The position numbers were made by a program, and so were the translations under genes. A stretch of DNA of 64,000 nt from Siphonodentalium dalli. Taxonomy: Eukaryota > Mollusca > Scaphopoda > Gadilida > Siphonodentaliidae. The notes under the pieces were generated by a model that was given only the letters and a program-made list of their open reading frames with translations, did not search any database and was not told the DNA's origin. Position 1 is the first letter of the stretch, and each line of letters begins with the position of its first letter. The stretch lies in contig CP136068.1 in the NCBI GenBank assembly GCA_032622095.1, positions 183,772,796 to 183,836,795 of the forward strand. The letters are read 5' to 3'. This document shows, one piece after another, positions 1-12,432 of this stretch.

Positions 1-51
1 GTTGCCATTCATCGGAAAGCTCTCAGGGAGAGCTTTCCGATGAATGGCAAC
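1..51. repeat. Perfect 24-bp inverted repeat (hairpin)
   Basis: Positions 1-24 are the exact reverse complement of 28-51, separated by the 3-nt loop AGG. The repeat begins on the first base of the window, so its left context is unknown. It could be the tip of a longer palindrome or fold-back element, or a fold-back artefact if the window edge is a contig edge. Confidence 0.9.
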
Positions 52-160
52 AAGCCATATTTCCGACTAAATCCTGAAAAGTTACCCATAATTCTACTAT
101 ATTTAAGGAGTGGATTATACTTAGGGCATTACTGAATTCGATATCCCAAGCTGTTGCACA

Positions 161-510
161 CCGAAAAGACTTGGGCTACTACCTGATCAGTAAACATGCA
201 ATCTGCATGAAACAGCTATTGAAAGCATGCTGTATATACACAGAATGACACAATTTTGTTTATGGGTTTGTTGATATGACACGAGTGCTAGCGCATAATG
301 ATAGAATAAACAGCACAGTCTAGAGTTATATCTATCCTCAATGGCACAAGTGCCGTATCAACAAATCCATTAATACAAGTGTCTTTCTGTGTTTATTACA
401 CATCACCTGTCATAGAATCTGTGCATTTAAAAATACAGACTTTATTAAGGCACATACAGGGCTTGTTCTGTCATGTGTGATGATTTTTTTTCCTGGATAC
501 TCAAATAACA
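161..510. repeat. Dispersed fold-back repeat, copy 1
   Basis: This segment is recognisably homologous to 15160-15510. Its core is an imperfect inverted repeat (about 239-391) whose arms start CACAGAATGACAC and end with the complement GTGTCTTTCTGTG. Inside the arms lies the motif ACACGAGTGC. A shared tail follows the hairpin (CTGTGCATTTAAAAATACAG, then GTCATGTGTGATGATT). Two copies sharing both hairpin and flank indicate a mobile or formerly mobile non-coding element of roughly 350 bp. No coding sequence is visible. Confidence 0.7.
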
Positions 511-774
511 GAAATTGTTATATTTGTTTTGCAACCGACAGATTTGAGATAACTCTTTATATAAATCTATTGAAAATCATGTGTCAGGGCGTAATTATTA
601 GCAATCAATATATTTTTTGTTGCGTATATAGGTTTATACAATTTTAAGAGGCAGAACAAGATACAGGTACATGTACTTTGTATAGTTTCACTTCACGAAT
701 GTACACAGTATCTTGTTTGGCCACTTGCAATTTTAGAAACCCATAAATGTAACGAGAAATTGTTGATTGTATAT

Positions 775-1259
775 TTAAAGGTACGGGAGGCCTTGGCAAT
801 GGGGATGCTGTGAAAATATTTCCACCGGTCAAAAACCGCCACAAACAGAAAGAATATTAAAATGTAGACAGACTTTGTCCGTATACAAATAAGAAATATC
901 GCATAAACAGTATGTTATTATCATATGTTTGACCATTGTTATGTAAACAAAAGCATAAAAAGTTATTTTCCTGGTGTTTGTTTATATTATGATGGTAAAC
1001 ATAAAGAGCGCTCTTTGTTGCTGAATTCCTGATATGGAACTAATAAAGAGCGTTTATATCAGTTGTGTGTGATTAGCCAGTAACACTGTGCTGTCTTCTG
1101 TAACACAATCAGGCTCTTGCTTAGGTAAAATATAGTAGGTCTTTATGATAGCATGCTGTTTACGCGATGGTCATGGCATGGCGTTTAAATGTTTTTCTGT
1201 TTACGGTGATGGAAACAAATATGAATATTTTCGACAACTAAGGCCTCCCGTGCCTTTAA
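775..1259. mobile_element. TTAA-flanked MITE candidate
   Basis: A terminal inverted repeat AGG(T/C)ACGGGAGGCCTT occurs at 779-794 and, inverted, at 1240-1255. Both ends abut the tetranucleotide TTAA (775-778 and 1256-1259), the target preferred by piggyBac-type transposases. The 477-bp body is non-coding and includes two AATAAAGAGCG-like motifs near 1003 and 1041. The termini do not start with the CCC typical of many piggyBac elements, so family assignment is tentative. Confidence 0.5.
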
Positions 1260-1339
1260 GCCTCCTTATTGTCTCTATTATACATTTAGCAATAATATTT
1301 ACAAAGAAGTTTTTATATTCAGAATAAATGTCAATTGTA

Positions 1340-1905
1340 TATCTTAAAACACAATAAAAATTCTATATTAATTTAAAATTAAATGTTTTTCTTAATTAAG
1401 AATTGTTTTCTGATTATCTTTCCTAATTGGGGAAAATATTCCTACTTAAGAAAAATTGTTTTCCTTACTCAGATTTATTTTCCTGCTTGAGAAAATCTCA
1501 TTCTAGAAAACATTGGCATCACTTAAGAACAAATATCTTGACGATATTTCTTACTATAGAAAATATTATTTCTTGTTCTAGAATAATTTTGTAGCTTTCT
1601 TAAATTTCTAGCTATTCTCCCAAGATAATCGCAGTATCTTAAACTTATCTCATTTTAAGAAAAATAAACTTATGCGAGAAAAACAATCTTTCCTACATTA
1701 AGAAAAAAAATCTATACTAAGATTTTTTTACTAGGATTTTCTTACTAAGATTACTGTGTTTTCTTAAAGAAAGTTTCTCAGAAAAGAATTTTCCCACCCT
1801 TTCATTTCTTGATCAAGAAAATATGCTTTGCTTATTTTTCTAGCTATTCTCCCAAGATAATTTCTCATTTCAAGTCTTCTTTTTTTTCCTGAATTGAGAA
1901 AATAT
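1340..1905. repeat. Degenerate TTCTTA/TAAGAAA-rich tract
   Basis: About 560 bp is built from irregularly repeated short motifs such as TTCTTAA, TTAAGAAAA, CTAGAAAAT and GAAAATATT on both strands. The 19-mer AGCTATTCTCCCAAGATAA recurs at about 1610 and 1843. It looks like a decayed, partly palindromic simple repeat. No reading frame or fixed period is apparent. Confidence 0.6.
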
Positions 1906-2439
1906 TTTTGGCAGTGTGCCATTGACATCCATGTGACTCAATGTTCTGCTTTCGGAAACTGGAAACAAAGCATGTCGACGACATTTGCACTACGGAAAGC
2001 TCGTTTTACCACCGAATTATTATTTAATGGTGCTGTTATAATTATCGGGCCGATATATCAAAACGTGTAGATTTAGCGCCGTAAAAAATCACATACCAGT
2101 TTATAAACATAGCAATAATGACGGTTATGATATAGCGCTTGACCAACAACTTGCGCCGAGACAGTTTTAGACATTAAAACATTACCCCAATCATTTATAC
2201 AATACAATAATGCCACACGTTACAAGTTACACGTAAATTTGTCTGACCCTGTCCAATATGTCTTTTCCCCCGACGAAATAAATACAATAAATGTTTTATC
2301 GTGATTAGGGATCGAATCGATATGCCAATGTACATGTGACAATTCACACAAATCACACATATGTGTATTTGAACATGGTTATTAACCCGTTCATGGCTGG
2401 AGCTGCGTGGATGCAGCATTAAAGATCCTGTTCCAGTGC

Positions 2440-2441
<2 letters not shown>

Positions 2442-2474
<33 letters not shown>
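2442..2474. repeat. (AT)n microsatellite
   Basis: An uninterrupted alternating TA tract of about 33 bp, expected to be length-polymorphic. Confidence 0.95.
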
Positions 2475-2476
<2 letters not shown>

Positions 2477-2517
2477 GTATTGTCCTCCATAAATGGTCTA
2501 GGTCAATATTGTTAGGC

Positions 2518-2566
2518 CAATGTATTCTCTTATATATGCGACTCGCATATATAAGAGAATGCATTG
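2518..2566. repeat. Near-perfect 24-bp palindrome
   Basis: The arms 2518-2541 and 2543-2566 are reverse complements with one mismatch around a single-base loop. The centre reads ATATATGCGACTCGCATATA. It lies 44 bp beyond the AT microsatellite. No function can be assigned. Confidence 0.85.
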
Positions 2567-3255
2567 ACACATGGTTTTAACAAAATTTCAGGAAGTTCCA
2601 GTCATGAATGGATTAATATAAATTACAATGTATATGTATGTCAACGTGTTGGTACATGCGCTACTAAACGGAACATTAAACCAAGTCCGCAGTGACATGC
2701 ATGCATCATATTCCTCTTCTGAATACAGTCATATGATTTGTCATCAATCTGGTGTGGGGACTGGGCAAATACAGTGTGCATTATACACTTTATAGGCAAT
2801 GAAACTGTTCGCTCGACAAGCTATGCGTATTAAATTAATAAGATCTACATGAAAGTCATGCAACGTGCATGGCGTTGGGCAAAGGCACTAAGATCTGCAT
2901 GATCATACCATCCCTGAAATAATTATAAAAAACTTGAAATTAGTTCCGTGGCTTGATTATCAGATACATGTTGGGGTCGTTTTCTAGTGTGTGTTTGTTA
3001 GCATGCGTTTTTGAAGGCCATCACTCATCCATTCATTTCACGCTCAGTCAGACATAACACCACTCACATTACAAAGAATAACATATGCTTTTCTCTTCTT
3101 GTTTTCATTATACTGAGAGCAATTAAATGTTGCATTTTATTTTATAGTATATGAGGCATGAGATCCGCCCTAGTTAGTTTGTGAAATACAAATTACTGTA
3201 AGTTATTATTTTTGTATAATTGAATTAAAACGACACAGTATTAACAGTAATAACG

Positions 3256-3410
3256 AAGCAATGGGTCCCAGTGCTTGAAGCTACCCTGAGTGGGAATAAC
3301 GTTCAGCTCACGGGGTGCAACCGCGTATGGTAGCATATAATAGTTACCAGCTCTAAACTGGACATTATTTTCATTTGAGGACAGGCTTCAAGCACCGATT
3401 CCCATTGCTT
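3256..3410. mobile_element. Short fold-back (MITE-like) element
   Basis: Terminal inverted repeats of about 26 bp enclose 155 bp. The left end reads AAGCAATGGG, a variable pentamer, then GTGCTTGAAGC. The right end (3385-3410) is its complement. No clear target-site duplication was found and no coding sequence lies inside. It may be a small non-autonomous DNA transposon or a simple fold-back repeat. Confidence 0.5.
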
Positions 3411-6400
3411 GATCACGAAGCAATGTGTTGTTTTCAGGAACTGGTATATCCGCACCGATGATCATGTTGGACAAACCATAAAGAATATTCGATGGGAAAG
3501 GCGAGCTAGTAGTTTCGTTGTATTCAAACTTATCGCCAAACATTGTAGTTTCCTTTGGTATTGTTCAAAGTGGTACATTGATTATTGCCGTATGATAAAG
3601 CAACGGATCCCATTAAACGAAGCTAGTTACGTCAATTTCATGCTTTATCATTTCGAAACTTAAATAAAGATTTTGGGAAATGTGAGAATGATGTTTTCTT
3701 TTTTATGTATGCATTTCCTCACCTCACGAACAGTAACTTGTAGTTAACAACCTGACAGCTATTTATTTTATCTTTAAAACAAATGGGCATGATTTTCGGT
3801 AGTCTTTTTTTATTTTGTCTGCATGAATGTTTCGTTATTATGACAATACTTTGGTTGACTTGTTTTGTACTTGTTCAATAAAAACTCAATGGCGCAGTCT
3901 GGTCATCAGTTCTCTGATTCATCTGATTTCATTACTACATGGATGTTTCATGGTGTGCACAGTACCTGTTCTATTCCAAATTCGGGTTCCACGTATACCG
4001 AACAGTCGCAAATGGGTAATTTTATTTATTACTCTGACTATTATTCCCACACCCACTGAATTTCCACACCCACTGTATCAGGGAAGAATCCAGAAATAAT
4101 TTTGGGACACCTGTTTCCAGGCGAGGATACATCCCCATATGACTTTACCCTTCCATTATTGAAGCTTCCAGAAATGTTGTGAATACCATGTGCCAGTGCA
4201 AGCTCTAATATATGAGAACATCTCAAATATACAAGAGAATGCCTTGCCAAACAATGTTTACATTGACCATGTAAGCCATATGCAAGGTTCTTTATGGGAG
4301 ACTGGCACTGGCACAGGGTTTTTAATGATGTATCTGCGCACCTCCTGTCATGAAAAGGTTATTAAGACTTTTAACAGATACATACCAGTATTAAGACTTT
4401 ATATAGATACATACCAGTATATTACAAATAGTATTGCTTAGCATGCAATAAAGGTACGAATTCAACTGTAGATTTTGTATTGAGAATGTGTGGTAAGTTC
4501 TGTCCACAAGGAATTTGGGGACATTTTGGTTTGGGCTCCCATACCTGTAACATGTATCAAAACAACCCTGGATATTTCCCTACACTGTATAGTAATACCA
4601 TATATTCCATTTAAGTATATATAATTTCGGTACCTAAAGTCAGTGCTGTACTGTTCTATACCCATGACCAGTATAGCACTGACCAGTATGGGTACTTCTT
4701 TGATCAAAATGTTCTATCTCCAATCACATTTTCATCGATATTGAAACAACTGTTCAATATATGGGCCCAAAAATCACTAAATTCGTACTTTTTAACACCA
4801 GTAACCACACAAACGAGGCCAATAGTGGTACTGTTGTGCGGAAATATGAAAACAGCGATACGAAATTTTCAAAGTCGATTTCCCACAAAAAAAGAAAATG
4901 GACATAGACCAGTATAGCACTCAGCCGACGCTGTCTGTCTTGCCATGCATATATCAAATAAGGAAAGTAAGATCTTAACTGGTTCGAATCTCCGTGGTCT
5001 TGGATTGGTGGTTCAGACATAGATGGTTATCCGGGTCGTACCTAAACTAACATTATCGTGCACGGTCGGCAATATCTCATTCAGCTGACGTAAATCCAAA
5101 CAAAACAATCAACGGATTATGTTTTATTAATTGCACAATCTTTGTTCTCTTTGGTGTTACTCATTGGCAATAACGAAAACTCAAACTTACAAAATAATAT
5201 TTTTATTCTGATCTTCCAATTGATCAATCCATACATATGCCGTAATACAATGCTAGTTATGAAATATCCATGTACTTTGTATTCGTATATTTCGCACATT
5301 TACATGTCTCTTTTTTGACTGCCCATTACCCAGTATCCGAGTATCAATTGGTGTACTAAATAGGCACAACGCACTGAAAGCCGGTAAATGTGCAAAATTC
5401 AGCATTAAAAAAATCGCCACTAAGACGAACATGGAAAAATATATAAAATGACTCTTATATTCATTAGCGAAAGTTCTCCAATAACGATATTTCGCGTGTT
5501 GAAACCATCTTATGTAAACAAAACTGTTACACTGATTCGTCAACATACGTCTGAATATGATTTTCATAATATTTTTCAATGATTTTACCTTTTTCCATAT
5601 GTATACCGTCAAACATTGATTAAACTTTGGTGTCTTATTTGCCAAATTGATTTGCACCGATAATTCCTCTGCAACAGTGATGTTTACATAACCGTGTCAA
5701 ATATCAGTATTGGAGAGTTATAATAAGATCAAAGTCAAAACATATATCCATGTAATTGTTGATGATAGATTTACAGCATGTCGCATAAACATATTTCCAG
5801 AGCCGTGGTTTCCATTAAGGGTAACTAAATTGCGATAATTCATAAGCTATATATATAGCAGTAATTAATTGCTCGTAATTTTTAGTTTAATTAAGATAAT
5901 CTCAGCTGTAAATGCGATATAACTCTGGAAATTACCCCAAAATTAATCATACTTGGTTTGTTGAACACCTCTATTCTAAATGTACTTGATATATTCATAA
6001 TTGTATACAAGAGATAAATATATTCTTGCAAAATGAGAAATAATGAACCTAGCCTTCAAGGATTAATTCTGTCAATCAAATATTACAAAACCATAAGGCT
6101 TTTATTCCATATAATTGTAATTCATTAAAAGAGATTCCAGCCAGAGAGGTGGGACGAATTGACAAATTTCTTTGAAAAACCGACCTCATTATTTTAAGAC
6201 ATTTATTACAAATAACACCCAAATTTCATATCCCAACATCACTTGACAGCAACACAATACAGGAAAACAATATGAAACAATGTTTTACTTCAATGAAACC
6301 AAAATAACTTGAATATTACAATAATATAACTTGTTTGTATGTACACTGTACTTGATATGATATATTTTTGTGACCTGAATCAAAATTATTTATAAACAAA

Positions 6401-6520
6401 ATTTTAAGTTTTGTTCTCTTTTCCAAAAAATCAATTTCTTATGTGTACAGCATGGCGCATACTTGGCACTCATATCAATATATGTACCACCAATTGGAAC
6501 TAGTTACGGCCTATAACGTC
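3411..6520. other. Intergenic, no gene recognised
   Basis: About 3.1 kb of AT-rich DNA without a recognisable domain. The longest open frame (minus strand, 5253-5657, 134 codons) has one hydrophobic stretch, MFVLVAIFLMLNF, with basic residues before it, as in type II membrane proteins. It matches nothing I know and its codons look like the surrounding AT-rich DNA, so I do not call it a gene. From about 6490 the sequence grades into the next tandem array. Confidence 0.4.
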
Positions 6521-6529
6521 AGAACACCG

Positions 6530-8335
6530 GTAGTCATTGTTCCTGTCTTTCATACCGGTTAGTAAAGGCACCAGACCAGTGCAGAATTTATTAATAAACA
6601 AAATGCCACCTTCAATATGGAGTACTCGAGCATCATAATTATATCACAGTCACCACATTATTGTCATAACAATGTCCGTCCCGTTCATTTATAACCAAGG
6701 CATCACACCAGAGCAGAATTAATGTTAAGCCACTTTTGGTATGGAGCACGAAAGCATCATCATTATATTACAGTCAAATCCATTAATGTCAAAACAATGC
6801 CCATCCCTTTAATTTCTACAAAAAAACCATTCACATAGTAGCGTTAGTGTTAACATAATGTTACTTTCAGCATGGAAACACACGAGCATCATATTATACC
6901 AATCAAAACAATGCCCATCCCTTTAATTTCTACAATAAAACCATCATACATAGTAGCGTTAGTGTTAACATAATGTTACTTTCAGCATGGAAACACACGA
7001 GCATCATATTATACCAATCCAAACAATGCCCATCCCTTTAATTTCTACAATAAAACCATTCACATAGTAGAGTTAGTGTTAACATAATGTTACTTTCAGC
7101 ATGGAAACACACGAGCATCATATTATACCAATCAAAACAATGCCCGTCCCTTTAATTTCTACAATAAAACCATCATACATAGTAGAGTTAGTGTTAACAT
7201 AATGTTACATTCAGCATGGAAACACACGAGCATCATATTATACCAATCAAAACAATGCCCATCCCTTTAATGTCTACAATAAAACCATCATACATAGTAG
7301 CGTTAGTGTTAACATAATGTTACTTTCAGCATGGAAACACACGAGCATCATATTATACCAATCCAAACAATGCCCGTCCCTTTAATTTCTACAATAAAAC
7401 CATCATACATAGTAGAGTTAGTGTTAACATAATGTTACTTTCAGCATGGAAACACACGAGCATCATATCATACCAATCAAAACAATGCCCGTCCCTTTAA
7501 TTTCTACAATAAAACCATCATACATAGTAGAGTTAGTGTTAACATAATGTTACTTTCAGCATGGAAACACACGAGCATCATATTTATATTACAGTCAATA
7601 CCAATCCAAACAATGCCCATCCCTTTAATTTCTACAATAAAACCATCATACATAGTAGAGTTATTGTTAACATAATGTTACTTTCAGCATGGAAACACAC
7701 GAGCATCATATTTATATTACAGTCAATACCAATCAAAACAATGCCCGTCCCTTTAATTTCTACAATAAAACCATCACACATAGTAGAGTTAGTGTTAACA
7801 TAATGTTACTTTCAGCATGGAAACACACGAGCATCATATTATACCAATCAAAACAATGCCCATCCCTTTAATTTCTACAATAAAACCATCACACATAGTA
7901 GAGTTAGTGTTAACATAATGTTACTTTCAGCATGGAAACACACGAGCATCATATTATACCAATCAAAACAATGCCCATCCCTTTAATTTCTACAATAAAA
8001 CCATCACACATAGTAGAGTTAGTGTTAACATAATGTTACTTTCAGCATGGAAACACACGAGCATCATATTTATATTACAGTCAATACCAATCAAAACAAT
8101 GCCCATCCCTTTAATTTCTACAATAAAACCATCACACATAGTAGAGTTAGTGTTAACATAATGTTACTTTCAGCATGGAAACACACGAGCATCATATTAT
8201 ACCAATCAAAACAATGCCCATCCCTTTAATTTATACAATAAAACCATCATACATAGTAGCGTTAGTGTTAACATAATGTTACTTTCAGCACGGAAACACA
8301 CGAGCATCTTAATTATATCACAGTCACCACTATCA
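6530..8335. repeat. 115/128-bp tandem array
   Basis: About 12-14 head-to-tail units. The motif GCATGGAAACACACGAGCAT starts at 6870, 6985, 7099, 7214, 7329, 7444, 7559, 7687, 7815, 7930, 8045 and 8173, with a one-base variant at 8288. Spacing is 114-115 bp, or 128 bp in three units that carry an extra 13 bp containing TTATATTACAGTCAA. More diverged units flank the homogeneous core on the left (about 6530-6870). Short open frames repeating METHEHHIYI are by-products of the repeat. The array lies 0.5 kb beyond the 3' end of the lectin gene. Confidence 0.95.
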
Positions 8336-8399
8336 ATCCTGCAAAAGGTGCATGCGTCTTCCATGTGCAGACAGTTAATGTAGTGGCGCTATACCACAC

Positions 8400-8706
8400 G
8401 GCGGGCTAGCATAACCAAATTCACCCTCTGTGAACCTCATTTTGCTTCGGCCTTCTTCTATGGGAGACATAGAATCAGATTGAAGTTCTCCATTTGAAGT
8501 TGGTGATGTTCCCCCATTAGTCACCTCGATTATGCATTTTATCTTTGCAAATTAGGGGATATAGAAACTTACCAGGGGGATATAGAAACTTCCCAGAAGG
8601 GAACAAGTAACTAAACACTGTTAATTTGAGACAATATATACTTCCCAGAAGATGGGGCATAAGCAGAATGAGGTCCCCATATGGTAAATTTGGTGACGAT
8701 AGCCCG
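8400..8706. repeat. Imperfect 45-bp inverted repeat pair
   Basis: The segment beginning CGGGCTAGCATAACCAAATT (8402) recurs as an imperfect reverse complement ending TTTGGTGACGATAGCCCGCT near 8706. A third, direct copy begins at about 8714 (GGATAGCATGAGTAACTGC). The interior has a short direct repeat of GGGGGATATAGAAACTT. This is probably a decayed fold-back element in the 3' flank of the lectin/PAN gene. Confidence 0.55.
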
Positions 8707-8824
8707 CTGTGCGGGATAGCATGAGTAACTGCAAACTCTGTATACCTCATTCTGCTAATGATAGCCACACTATTTGCATTTTGGCCACCACTTGTGTCCA
8801 TCAAGTTCGTTACTCCCGAACTTC

Positions 8825-9165
8825 TTATGGCGTTTTATCGAAGCATTGTGTCGTCCCGGTGCCACAGTTGTCCCACCCTGAATATAATGCATCAGTATAC
8901 AAGGAGCATGTGTTGGAATCGAGAGCTATCTTTGTACATTGTGGCGTTGCGGAGCACATGACGGCACATTCCCCAGCAGTATTGACGGTGATCTCTCCGA
9001 GTTTAACAGTAGCATCTTCCGTTTTATCTCTGAATGTGTAGATATTCGTTCTGATTCCGAGGCGTGGTGCCGTTGTTGTCATCGGTGTAGCTGTGGTGGT
9101 CGCCGCGGACGAACCGCCGGGTGTTGGACCGGGGAGAGTCACCGGTGAAGCTGTTGCGCTGGTGC
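8825..9165 (-). CDS. Lectin/PAN gene, terminal exon: Thr/Pro-rich linker plus PAN/apple-like domain
   Basis: On the minus strand this exon follows a good acceptor (pyrimidine tract CTCTTTTTTAG) and runs about 113 codons to TAA at 8825-8827. The first 30 or so residues are a Thr/Ser/Pro/Ala-rich linker (GSSAATTTATPMTTTAP), typical of an O-glycosylated extracellular stalk. The remainder has six cysteines in a PAN/apple-like pattern: GECAVMC, PQCTKIA, NTCSLY, DNCG and TQCFDK. PAN modules bind protein or carbohydrate outside the cell. The exon starts in phase 1, matching the phase-1 end of the lectin exon at 12208, so joining them is consistent. No membrane segment or GPI signal follows, so the product is probably secreted. 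Splice sites and the PAN call come from reading, not a profile search. Several plus-strand open frames over this exon are shadows. Confidence 0.75.
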
Positions 9166-12100
9166 CTAAAAAAGAGCAGATGCATTTTATTAAGCGAACG
9201 TATAGGGTCATGGGCGTGGACATGATGGTCAGGGTGTTCTTTGAATGTTAGCGCCAATCGCCTTTGAACAATTCAAGACCAAATTTCCCAGTACGTACCA
9301 CAGTGTTTCAACATTATAGTTAAATATACAGTTTACCCACATATCAGCCAATATAATAGAGCTCGCAAAAGATGAACACAACATTATCGACCTTATTCCT
9401 CTAGCATGAAAACTGACTGAGATATGGCTGCGCAAAAAGGTCTAAGATTCCTTCAATACGATTTACCAAATCTAGTTTATCGCTCTCCGTACATGTTATG
9501 CCAAACGTGATGTATATTTAAATAAACGATTAAAGGTTCTTAAGAATATAAAGTACATTAAAATGTCGCAAATAAAGGTACACGATATGTATATGAAATT
9601 TAAAGTGGCATACGCGATGATATTTGTATTAATTTAACGGTGGTTGTTTGGCCGGTGGCAGTCAGACGTGTAGCTGTTGCTGCTTTTGAGTTGTTGCCTA
9701 AACTATACCAGGTTCATTTTAGTTATACAAAGTGAAAGTATAGCGTCCTGGTGGTCAGGACATTATTTGACTTTTAAACGCCACCCGCATGTGAACAAGA
9801 CCACATTCCTAATTCTGATTAATTCCATTGGCAGTGTGTTGGCACTCATGGTCAGAATTTCCAACACACAATGTTCCCAAATGTTTGCCAAATTTAACCA
9901 ATAGCAGTAACCAGTCCCGGTTCGTCGACAACAAATTATCATTTCTGCCATTTCGGTCTAAAGTATTACCGGTAGCAGGGAACTATTCGATTCGCAGTCT
10001 GAAAAAAAAACATAATATACACTGAATACTATTTCGACATTCTAACTAACAGAGCGATATAAACATTATAGTCCAGTCTAGAGTCTCAAACTCTTGTCGA
10101 TTTTAACGAATAGTGGAGGGTGTGAGACAACACAACGCCACAATTCTCCCTCCATAGTGAGCAGTGTGCGTGCACCTTATACTCGTATTCAAATTCGCGC
10201 AGGAATATTTCTCGCTCAGTTTTGAATTCGCGCACTTTAAATTCACGAACATTGCTGCGTTAATTCAAACATGACACAAATATTTTCATAAAAGCCTTGT
10301 AACTGATATATTGTTCAGTTCTTAATCGTCCTGGAGGATGCATGTGTATACTAGACACCTTTCAAATAACGAACGACAACAGATAATTATTACGAATAGG
10401 GTACTACGTCACTAGAATTTGTGTTGTTTCTATTCGTTGTCGTTTTCCCTAGCCGTTGTTATGACTACCGTTTTTCGTTCTCACAAATACACCATAGAGC
10501 AATAAGTTCGCTATCAGTTCTCAGCTCCTCAATGTGAGAGATGACTTTGCGATTATTTCCTTACATTTTGTCGCCATGTGGCTTTAATTTTTATCTATTA
10601 GTGGCAATCAAATAATTAGTCGTTGTGAAACTCGTGAATCTTGCGAATCACAAAGCGTTAAGTTGATAATCTGATAACAACATAATTTTGTATATACAAT
10701 CAATAAGTTAGTTTAATAAATAGCATTAGTATCGACCGGCGACGTATTCTATGGCATTTAATGTGGTAGTTTACATAGCTAATCCTCTTTGGTTCGATTA
10801 TCCTATTGGCAAATTAGCCATTCTAAAATTCTAGTGTTCGATGATCGATTTGTTGTATTAACAACAGTGGGGTGCAATGCTTTCAGGCTAAATGTCATTC
10901 AAATAGTCTGGCATCCATAGTTGTTCAGTAAAAATAGTAAAATTAACGATATATGAACCTATCATTTGTAACTAGAACTAAACACACGGGTGTGAGGAAA
11001 ACAACTTTTAGTTCCGCGTTGCGATCGATTAGTTTACTCCAGCCAACAAGGTTCCACACGATAGTACGACATATTTACTTCGGACGACAATAAGCCAGTA
11101 GCGGTGTCAGAATTAACCTGCGATTATATTCATCGAATTTCAACATGCCATCGACCCGGAACCATATGTACATTATCTATTATATACATTGCTATAGGTC
11201 TATTGTATATATATATTTCTAGTTAAATATATCAAAATCCTTTATGTAATATGTAATTTATTTACTTGGATGAGAGAATACAGCACTGAATTGTGAGTGT
11301 CTAAATATAATACTCAATGCTGAAGAAACTGATTTAATTTGCCAACTTCTGACAAAAGTTTGGAAAAATGTAATTTTATTTGACAAAATACTTGGGAAAA
11401 GTAAATATCGGGCCTGCTCAATGAATACCAATAGAATGATTAGTATGTTATATTTGTCTTATAAGCATAAAACGTTATACTGGTACACACGGAACAATCA
11501 ACACAGGGCACTAGAGGCATCTGTTTAATCACAGTTTAGGTTTGTTATCAAATTATAACCCGGCCAATTGATTGTGACCACCAATCCTTATAGCTCCTCT
11601 ATAAATACAGGAACTATGGTGTGTAAGATATAGAGGATCTCCAACGTGTTATGTTGGGATATAACATTTTATTAAACGAGTTTGATAAAAACGAGTCGTA
11701 GACGAGTTGTGAATAAAATTGATCAAACGAATTTCATAAAATATTATATCCCAACATAACGAGTTGGAGATCTTGTATATCGCATAAAAAACTGGATCTT
11801 TTTGCCTGTTAACAGAAGCTTAATAATACACATATTTACAGTTTTGGCTTAGACGCTTCCCAATCGTATACGACAGCATTACGCGCTCGAGCTGCCGACG
11901 GAAAATGTAGTCCCCAAATTTGCCTCTTTGTTTTTGTGTCTATTTTCGTTAGTGCAACGAATTTGGACAATACTTTAACTTTAATGAACAAAGCAATAAT
12001 TTGACATTGTCTGGTGTTGTTGACTTGTGCGGCTTTGCGAAATAGTATTAATCCGCCTGATTCAATGTAAAGTTATTTTGTTGGCGCGATGCCAAGTTGG

Positions 12101-12207
12101 CGGGAGGCACGCGCCTAACCTAATCGAATCGAAAGGGTTTTAATATATTTATAAATTGCCTTTAACAGTGTATGTGCACACTCGATGCATTAATTTATTG
12201 TACGTAC
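9166..12207 (-). other. Putative intron of the lectin/PAN gene
   Basis: This 3.0-kb stretch lies between a GTACGT donor and the TTTTTTAG acceptor on the minus strand. I see no further recognisable exon in it. It contains a large fold-back repeat at 11629-11779, listed separately. Confidence 0.6.
11629..11779. mobile_element. Fold-back element within the lectin intron
   Basis: Two arms of nearly 60 bp are reverse complements with about ten differences. The left arm contains GTTATGTTGGGATATAACAT and the right arm ATTATATCCCAACATAAC. The loop holds shorter inverted CGAGT motifs (ACGAGTCGTAGACGAGT). Such AT-rich fold-backs are usually non-autonomous transposon remnants. No target-site duplication was identified. 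Confidence 0.65.
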
Positions 12208-12432
12208 CGGTACCATCTTTCTCACATATGATGTGGTAATTGTTCTTTGAGCAAACATAGCCGACCCATTCCGGTTGAGAATCAAGACTTGACGAATGCA
12301 CGCATTTATCTGGCGCCGGTTCTCCGCCGCTCCATACCGCCCTACCGCCTGTTACGGCTATATCGGTTGATCCGTCGGTCCAGTTCCAACCTCCGCTGAG
12401 ATAGCGTAGTCCCAGCACAGGACTGTTGACGG
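12208..12432 (-). CDS. Lectin/PAN gene: C-terminal half of a C-type lectin domain
   Basis: This 225-bp exon (75 codons) is bounded on the minus strand by the acceptor CCCTTCGTTTGCAG and the donor GTACGT. It encodes the second half of a C-type lectin fold: GLRYLSGGWNWTDGS (strand 2 with the W.W.DG signature), WSGGEPAPDKCV, EWVGYVCSKNN and the closing IICEKD. Three cysteines fit the conserved C2-C4 positions. The Ca2+/sugar-selecting motif reads EPA rather than EPN or QPD, and the usual WND triplet is WVG. Calcium-dependent sugar binding may therefore be altered or lost (inference). Both boundaries are phase 1, so the exon joins in frame to 16562-16750 and to 8825-9165. An alternative donor lies a few bases upstream in the same phase. 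Confidence 0.85.

Larger units (their letters stand above)
1906..3255. other. Intergenic, no gene recognised
   Basis: AT-rich sequence with only short, unconvincing open frames and no recognisable domain. It holds a dinucleotide tract and a near-perfect palindrome, listed separately. Confidence 0.5.

Noticed and set aside
5253-5657. 134-codon minus frame with one hydrophobic segment
   Set aside because: No domain recognised and no flanking exon or splice evidence. Long frames of this size are expected in 64 kb.
8709-9148. Plus-strand frames overlapping the PAN exon
   Set aside because: They are shadows of the minus-strand coding exon, which has splice sites and conserved cysteines.
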